This document shows, in pieces, positions 56,701-64,000 of a stretch of DNA of 64,000 nt; the first letter of the stretch is position 1, and each line of letters starts with the position of its first letter. Position numbers and translations under genes: made by a program. The notes under the pieces were generated by a model. That model searched no databases and was not told where the DNA came from. It saw only the letters and a list, made by a program, of their open reading frames with translations. The stretch covers positions 9,057,287 to 9,121,286 of the forward strand of contig JAKCOZ010000015.1 in NCBI GenBank assembly GCA_022605955.1. Reading direction: 5' to 3'. The stretch is from Rallus limicola (lineage: Eukaryota; Chordata; Aves; Gruiformes; Rallidae).

Positions 56701-57365
56701 ATAGCAAAATGAAACATTGCATTTTGGGGATGTCAGAATGTTTTGTTTCTCTGGAAAATATGTTAGATATCAGGGATCAACACTTAACACTTTTTAATTC
56801 GTAAACCTAAAGTTAGTGGAGATTTCTTTTTCATGACAGCATGGGAAGAAGAGAGGTTGATATGCTGTCTTCTGTGAGACAAAGATTCCCAGTCTTGTAT
56901 GGCTCTCCTATGAACTATTTCTACTTTTCTCCCCAGTTGGTACATTTTAAGTACAGGGATGTCCCAGGGACAGAATAATCGTTCTGTTTTGTGACTGGAA
57001 CGGGGCCTATTAAGTTGCTCACATTTGCAGTAAATAGTTAATTACACACCTTGCTAGCTGTAAAAAACCAACCATGTGAATGATCGAGTTGGACAACTTT
57101 TTGCTTTACTCATGATCATCAGACTTTTGTTCTTTCTTAATAACCAAAGGCCAGCCCAGCAGGACTCACTCAGGGGAGACAAGAACAGGTCTTGGGAAGG
57201 TAAATGAATCATGGTGTGACTCTGCCATTGCAAAAGAGAAGTGATTTCAAAACCAAAGTGCCTAGAGAAAGACACCACATTTGCAGAAAAAGAAGTGTAA
57301 GACAGCAGAGTAGAGAAGGTCAGAAGGATCTGCTGCTGAATATGCCCTTTCTCCCTTTTGAACAG
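53745..57365. other. Unique AT-rich DNA, no supported gene
   Basis: About 3.6 kb with no clear exon. A 16-nt acceptor-donor pair at 55,962-55,977 is too short and out of phase. This may be an intron or the promoter side of the CARD-like gene; nothing in the sequence decides between them. Confidence 0.5.
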
Positions 57366-60300
57366 GCACGTCAATGGAGAACTCAAATGTCCCAGTCCCA
57401 GATCTTACTGAAGAGCAGCAAGGTAAGGGTAGAACACAGAGCTTGGGCTCATTCAAACAATGCAAAAGTTTTTGCTACAGTGGTTGTGAAACACAGGTTT
57501 TCCCCTGAAAATACACTCCCATCCATCTCCTTCCTTGTAAAGGAGAGACCCAGTAGTCAGTTCAGCTCTTTCACAGGGATCTCATCAGGCCTTGGGCATG
57601 CACTTGTGGGAATTTAAATGCACGAAGGATATTTTGCCATATGTTAAATACCTCATGAGCCACCTCAGTACCTCAGTGCCCAGCCCTTCCTGTCTTTGTG
57701 CCTGTCTGCCAAATAGCATGGTCAGAATAAGCCCCCACTGAGTAGCTAGGAATACTTCCCCTGCTTCTTTAACTCAAACAGCAGCATCGTAGAGACATCA
57801 GTAATTTCTACAGACTGTTCATGTCCTTCTACTGATTTCTGGCAGACAGAGTTGCTTTACACAATACAGCACTACCCTCTTTCCTATGGGCTAACTTGCT
57901 GGTGGTGTGCAGCATGTTAGTCTGATGTCAGCCTCTGAAGTCTGTCACCACACCTATGAACAGCACCACAGGAACATCACCATGCAACCCACCTCTACTG
58001 CTGCTCAGTGATTTGCTCCTTTTCCTCACAGACATTTTCCAGAGGGCTTTTGCTGCTGATGCCAATTACTTGGAGAATCATGTGAAAATGAACTGGTCCT
58101 TCTGGGAATCACTTGTAAAATGTTTAGCCAACACTGACCCACGTATCCTGAATACTGAAGAAAAGAACAATGTAAGTTACTTAAAAAACAGGTATTCTTT
58201 GTAACACAGATACTTTTATACTACTTTGGTATACTTTGGGGAGAGAAAACATACAGTTCAATTATGTGATATGCTAATAGTTATTTAAAACTTGCCAAAT
58301 GTTGTAAAAAGGCACTTAGATAAATGAGACTCAGGCTCCTGCTTCATTGTTCTTCATGTGTAAAAACAAATAACTGGCTTTGTGTAAACTCCTCAGGATC
58401 AGTTCAGCTCACTGTCTTCTAAGCAGAACCATTCTTGGTGTAAGATACTGCAGATACTGAAGGTCCATTTCCAGATTCCTAGTTCTTTAAATAGATAAAT
58501 GCTCCACATCAGTTGACAGCTCTGTTTGGAGTTTTACTCTTTGTCCCTGGTATCTCCCCACCTTGTACCACAGGGGCAGAGAATTACATTTCCCAGAGAT
58601 GGGGTGAGACACACACTCATTCCTATAGCAGGGTATGCTTTATTGGAAGGACTCTCTGCTATTTATTTAATTTTCTTTCAGCTCCTCAGCAGCTGCAATG
58701 CCCTGTCTAGAGGCTGTGCAGATTGCCTGAAAGCCATAGAGGAGAAAGGAGTCCGGGCAATAGCTGTTCTTTACCTCTTGCTGAAGACAACCAACTCATC
58801 TGGATATAGGCAGCTGCCCAGCTCCAAGGGAAAGGGTGAGTCCCAACTAACTGCTCTTCAGTTGTTTAACTGAAAATACTGCAGTGTCAGAGAAACCTGC
58901 CACCAGTCTGAAAACTCTGATAGAGGCTTGTAAGTGATTGATAGTGAAATGTCTAGAAACACTGCTTAGAAAAGTCAGTTAGGTATGGTGATAATGGGAG
59001 CTAAAGGTAGTATTTTACTTTACTTTGACGTAGCTTCTTCTGGGGGAGAAAGCTTGTTTGTTTAGGGAAAGAGAATATCCTGGGATGATGATGTCAAAGA
59101 AATTTCTATGACTTAGTGGTGCCTATTTTTCTTGCCTAGCTGGATTCATGATGCTCAGGACACTTTTTTGCATGGACTGTTATCCAGCTAGCCTGGACCT
59201 CTCTGTGCTCTCAGAGTGGTAAGAAGTGCAAGTTAAGCCACTGGAAATATTTTTGGTAAATTCCCCTATCAGCATGTGTAACAGTAACTGAGAGGAGCAG
59301 ATAGAGGATGGAGCCACTCAGGGTGCTGAGTCTGGCAACAAAACACAAATAGACTCCACTGCATGTCTCATTTGCCTGGTTGTGCAATAACAAACTGAAT
59401 TTGAAGCTGTTAACATTCATCTGCAACTCCAGCCACACAAGCCAGGAGCATTTCACTGCCTGGCCCAGGAGCCAGCATCCCACAGGTTTCTCCTGAGAGA
59501 ATTGGCTTCACTGGTTTTGAGGGCTCTGCTCCTGTGCCAAAAGAGGCTCCGAGCTCTGCAACATAAATCACAGCAGAAATCACAGGGGTGAAGGGAGAGG
59601 TAGCCAGAAGAAGGGTGAGCAACTATTCTCCACTTAAAATACCTTTCAGTTGCAGCTGCTATTGCTTCAGGGAGTGGGAATTTTCACAGGGGTAATGTTA
59701 GGGGTAAATTAAAGGCCAGAATATGAAAATGTAGGCATTTACCAGAACCATTTAAGAAAGTCTAAACAGTAGGGTAGACGATACTTTCATCTGTAATGCT
59801 TTGTACTACTCACTGTAGGACACAGCTGAAATAAGACTAAGGGTCTGACTTCCTGTCAGACAACCTCTAATAAAGGATTGTGAAATCTCTCACTGTAAAA
59901 GAGAGAATATGTAAATAGTTGTTGCCAATATTTTTTTCTCATTTATATAAAACAGATGAAAAATTGGTACTTCTGAAGAGATTGGAAAGGAATATCATGC
60001 TTTCACAAGGGGAGAAAAAGGCTGAAAACTCAACCCACGAGTCCATGGATGAAGATCCAGAAAGTAAAGAGGATTTATTTCAGTTTTTCTCTGACACATA
60101 ACTAAGTTGGATTGTATGTTCATAAGATATTCACATAGGAGACTTGCAGCAATGTCACATTTCTCCAGAACTCTGAACAAAGTATTGAATTGTGCAAAAG
60201 AGAACATAGAAAACAATCCGTGCCTCTAGATTCATCATCAGCAAAACTCTGGTGGAAGTTGAAAGCTTTGGAAACAAAAATCTGTTATAACATCTCTTCC

Positions 60301-63300
60301 CAAATAGAAGATCATAACCTCTATGATCTTCAGTGTGTCTGTGGTCTAGTTGAAGCCTTTGCTATAGCTGGAGGTAAAGAACAATGGATGTACAGCAGTT
60401 ACTGGCAGTGCTATGCTACTTATCTAGCATTTTTTACTATCAAACATCAGCAGTGCATCAAAAGTCACTATGGCTAGCACTAGGCCATTCATAGGTCTCT
60501 CAGGGAAAAGAAGAGAGGCTGAGCAGTGGCAGGCAACATGGAAGTGATAATGCTGGTATTGGCTTATTCTGCCACAGAAAGCCACTCACTGGTCGAGATC
60601 AAACGAGTGATCGGCAGCGCTGATGCGTGGATTTAAAATAAGAACTTTCTCACCACATCCCTTTATACAAACTATTCCATCTTCTGGTTTTGCTGTTTTT
60701 CTCCTTTTCAGACAGCTTTGAAAAGAGCTGAGGCAAAAGCAACTAATAATGATCCTTGCATTTTAAAGCCTTGATTTTTACCTACATATTCCACCACCAT
60801 TATATTATGAGTAAACAAGAGTGCTGTCATTTCTGGTACTGCTGGCACAATTTTCTTTAATCTGATGAAAAGCCACTTTCTCTATCCAGGCAGTGATGAG
60901 GAAGATTTAGGAAGACAGAAGACTGAAGGTCAGTTACTTGGAGGTAGGACACAGTGACAACAGTATTGTCCTTTACTAGAGACAATCAACCTCAGCAACA
61001 AAAAAGGATAAATTTCTGCCATTCTTTGCTTTGAGTCCTAAACAAACATCTAGAGATGAAGGGAAAGGACCAGTCAGAATTTGGCTGTAGGAAAAGCATT
61101 TCCTACAAGATGAAGCACAGGTAACAGTAACACTCATCTATGCCCTGGGGTTAGAGTTGAACCAGGAGAACAGCTCTTGTCCTGTTTTTGGAGGAGTCTT
61201 GCTGCCTGGCTCTCCACAGTTGCCATTGAAAAATGACAAAAGAGGTTTGACAATATCCATCTCAGCCACTACTTACAGCATCTGCAGTCAGCCCTTCATG
61301 CTGGCTGAAGATTGCCAGTGAGGACCACCCCTTGGATCTTCTTCCTAAGGCTTTTTCTTTCCTCCCAAATGAAAAATGAGCACAAGGCAGAAAGTGCCAT
61401 GTCAATGTGCCACGTCAACGCTCAGAAACAGCTATCAGCTTGTGGTACAGAGCCATGGATGTCAGAAAGTTAAGGCTTTAATCACTGAATTAATGTCTTA
61501 AATTCATCTCACCCCAGATGTAAGAGCAGCTCATCTAAACTGACAGTAAGAGATCTAATTTGTTTCACAGGAATCTGATTCTGGCTCCACATACAGTGAG
61601 CTATAGAATTGGGGTCTGCGTGCCAATGGTCCATTCATGTTTCCTGCTTTCAAACTGCATAACCCACAGCAGAGCTGCCCTCTCTCATGAGGAGGAATGG
61701 GAATCCACCTTGTCACTTAGACATAAGCACTCTAATTTCAATAGCTGCATGTGCCAGGACAGGCAGCAGGATGCGCACACTCACTACAGACAGTAACCTC
61801 ACTTTTGTGTAATTTTAGGCACACCAGCTGAGGTTGTTCCCTACAGAGATTCAGGTAAGCATTCCCAAATAACCTTCTCCTGCCGGAAGGGAAGTTGTAA
61901 CTGGGGTTTCTTCCCTCTGATGTACTCACATATTAAAACAATAACCTCTTGATGCTCTCAATCTGCTGGTTTCCAGTTCTCCTGGTGTTGGGACCTGGGC
62001 ACGATGCAGATGTTGTGTTGCAAGTTATCACAGTGGCTGGCTGATGTACACCGTGCTCTAGCTGGTGAACCCATTTTTTCTAGGCCTGTCAGGTTCTCAT
62101 AGGATTATCTCACAGCAGTTGTTGACCTTTTTAGGGGAAAGCACAGCAATTCTATTAGGCTACTGTTCCCTCTTCCCTAAGAAAACTAGGGAGCTTTCAG
62201 CATTCCCTGCAGCTCTCTATCTCCTGCTGAATAGGGATGTATTTTTACCACAAAAAAATAATAAAACTATGTTGCTTTTCAGAGATTGCCAGAAGAGAAG
62301 ATTCAGTTGCAGATGGTAAATATAAACAAGCAAACAGAAGCTTTTCTTGTGGTTTCTGTCTTTCAGGACTGAGTTTGGCTCAGTGATGATAGCTATACCA
62401 GCTCCTCAGTACCTAGCTATTCCTAATCAAAGATTATTAGTTTGAGAATAGTTATTACAATGCACTGTAATGCTTTAATGGAGTAAATTTTGGGCCAGTC
62501 ATTCCACAATACAAAGTTACAGTGGGACTATTGCATTTAGGAAACAGAATAATATAGAACAGACATTTGCCAAGTGTGAATTGATGTTCCAATAAATCCC
62601 TTGTCTATAAATCATCCACACCACTGCACAGAGGAGCAGTTCTGAGTCAGAATACTGCAGTGCTATGTTAACAAAATAATCTAATAACTGAGTTTGTCCC
62701 CAAACCAGAAGTTGATCAATCCAGAATGCTCAAGGAACCAAAAATTCAAAAATGTGACTTGAATATCAGGTGATCCAGAACAGAATTTCTTGGCAAAGTT
62801 TAGTTCCTTCATGGTTCATAAGCACAACAGCAAAAGTCTGTAGGTAATTTGGAGTACATTCCCAGTGTATCTTTAGAGAAAATGAAATTCACTGCCAGGC
62901 AGCAGTTGCCTGGATGCACAGCCCAGTGTAAGTGAAATCAGCATCCATAACTTGTGATGAATCAACTCCCAAAGGGTTCTGTGCAGCAGACTGCCTAGGG
63001 GTCTTCTCAAGCAACCAACAATGAAAAAAAGGAAAAAAAAAACTTCTGCTTTGAACACATTGTTGGAAATCTGGTAAAATACTCAGCTCTTCCTGACAAC
63101 ACCACTGGAGAAAGAGCAGAATTTGGCAGCTCTGCTCCCAACTAGCATAGAGCAAAATGAGAGCATTTAAACCTCTAAAAATACCTAGCTTATTCTTAAC
63201 GTTTTTCTTCCAGTGTGTCAGTATAGTATAGAAACATTGTCAGCTGCAGTTCTTAATTTGGCAGGGCTGAAAACCTTAAACATCAGGCTTAAGTAGACTG

Positions 63301-63745
63301 ATGGCTCTCACAGGCTTAGTATGAAGATAGTTGTATTATTGTAGCCGTGTACAAAGCACCCAAGGATCAAACTGAAGATCCCTTGTACTACTGCTTTACT
63401 CCCCCCACTGTAATTCTGAGACTACCCATTGTCCCTGACTACAGAGAAGAGCCCCAGAGTGCTTTGAAACAATTCTGCATTGTTAATGCAACCATCTGAG
63501 GATGCTTTTTTTTGGGGTGATTTTAAAATTGCTAAATTTGATCTTTCTGAAAGGGTGACTGATCTTTGAACAGTTTTACATACATTCTGCTCTGAGAATT
63601 GATTTCAAATACAAAAAGGGAAACAAACATAAAACTTTCAGAGATTCACTTCACTAAAACACTTTTTTTTCCCTTGTAGCATATGAGAATGGGAACACTC
63701 ATCTCCCTCAGCCCACAGTCCGGTGGATGGGCATACGGAAAGATG
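57366..63745 (+). CDS. Partial gene: CARD-like (death-fold) region followed by short acidic phase-1 exons; runs off the right edge
   Basis: Exons: 57366-57422, 58032-58171, 58682-58835, 59956-60063, 60890-60928 (or to 60943), 61819-61854, 62283-62315, 63680-63745. All have AG/GT borders and join in one frame, giving about 211 codons. A possible start Met is in the first exon (M-E-N-S-N-V-P-V-P-D-L), with a poor Kozak context, so earlier exons may exist. Exons 2-3 form about 98 residues resembling a CARD: helices around N-Y-L-E-N-H-V, W-E-S-L-V-K-C-L, I-L-N-T-E-E-K-N-N-L-L, then A-D-C-L-K-A-I-E-E-K-G and A-I-A-V-L-Y-L-L-L-K-T, the typical LT-EE…LL-x-KG…F/L-x-x-L pattern. Later exons are Glu/Asp/Ser-rich linkers, and the last has P-T-V-R-W-M-G-I-R-K-D. 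CARD proteins act in innate immune and cell-death signalling. The gene itself is not recognised. Confidence 0.6.
58032..58835 (+). other. CARD-like domain encoded by two exons
   Basis: The two exons 58032-58171 (140 nt) and 58682-58835 (154 nt) join in phase 0 after E-E-K-N-N. The domain is split between predicted helices 3 and 4. The assignment rests on helix spacing and the conserved Leu/Lys-Gly pattern read by eye, so a related death-fold such as a Pyrin or HSR-type domain is possible. Confidence 0.45.
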
Positions 63746-64000
63746 GTAATTTGTAAAAAAGTTTTGATTTTTAAATTCAACTGATGTCAACCCCCTTGAA
63801 CCTTAGACCATGAATAAGATCTCTAGTTCAGAAAAAAACTCCTCCCCCAGTAGTTTTTTGAAGTGCACTAACACTTCTCAATGAAAATTACTGAGGCTTC
63901 TCATAACAACTTGTGTGCATCTCTCTTCTCAAGTTCAGTGTATGAGGCATCTTGTGCAAACAGGCTTTATTCCCTGAGCAGTACACTGTGCCCTACGGTG

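Noticed and set aside
61572..61596. 25-nt open segment between CACAG and GTGAGC (E-S-D-S-G-S-T-Y)
   Set aside because: It is phase 0 to 1, which does not fit between the phase-1 exons at 60,890 and 61,819.

Overview
The window is vertebrate nuclear DNA, almost certainly from a bird. The support is split genes with GT-AG introns, AATAAA poly(A) signals, and at about 49.96-52.58 kb LTR sequence of a type I recognise as common in avian genomes. No bacterial genes, operons, rRNA or complete tRNA genes are visible.

Layout. (1) 1-27,588: a head-to-tail array of one partial and 14 complete units of 1,879-1,898 bp. Each unit carries a 3' splice acceptor, a proline-rich terminal coding exon, a stop codon, two AATAAA signals and a C-rich degenerate repeat. 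(2) 27,589-49,570: four direct repeats (R1-R3 about 5.9 kb each, R4 truncated and diverged). Each holds one copy of an unnamed gene that I reconstruct as nine exons. All eight internal coding junctions fit: seven are phase 1 and the last is phase 2. The predicted R1 product is a 438-residue type I membrane protein with a signal peptide, a short exon-patchwork ectodomain, one membrane segment followed by a basic stop-transfer stretch, and a cytoplasmic tail of GPPPPx hexapeptide repeats. The array unit in (1) is the 3' end of this same gene (terminal exon plus downstream DNA) amplified on its own. The body of the gene that would use the array must lie to the left of the window. (3) 49,570-52,590: two LTR-derived segments in opposite orientation. 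(4) 52,590-64,000: AT-richer unique DNA with the exons of a second gene on the + strand. It encodes a CARD-like (death-fold) region followed by a series of small acidic phase-1 exons, and it continues past the right edge.

How it may work. R1 looks fully intact. R2 and R3 are intact apart from single-base indels clustered around 37.4-39.7 kb and one at 41.39 kb; these could be real or assembly errors. R4 has lost the proline-rich exon and ends just after the membrane segment. An off-window gene copy followed by 14 or more splice-ready terminal exons could in principle choose among tails of slightly different sequence and length. That is inference and needs transcript evidence. I could not name either gene family from sequence alone.
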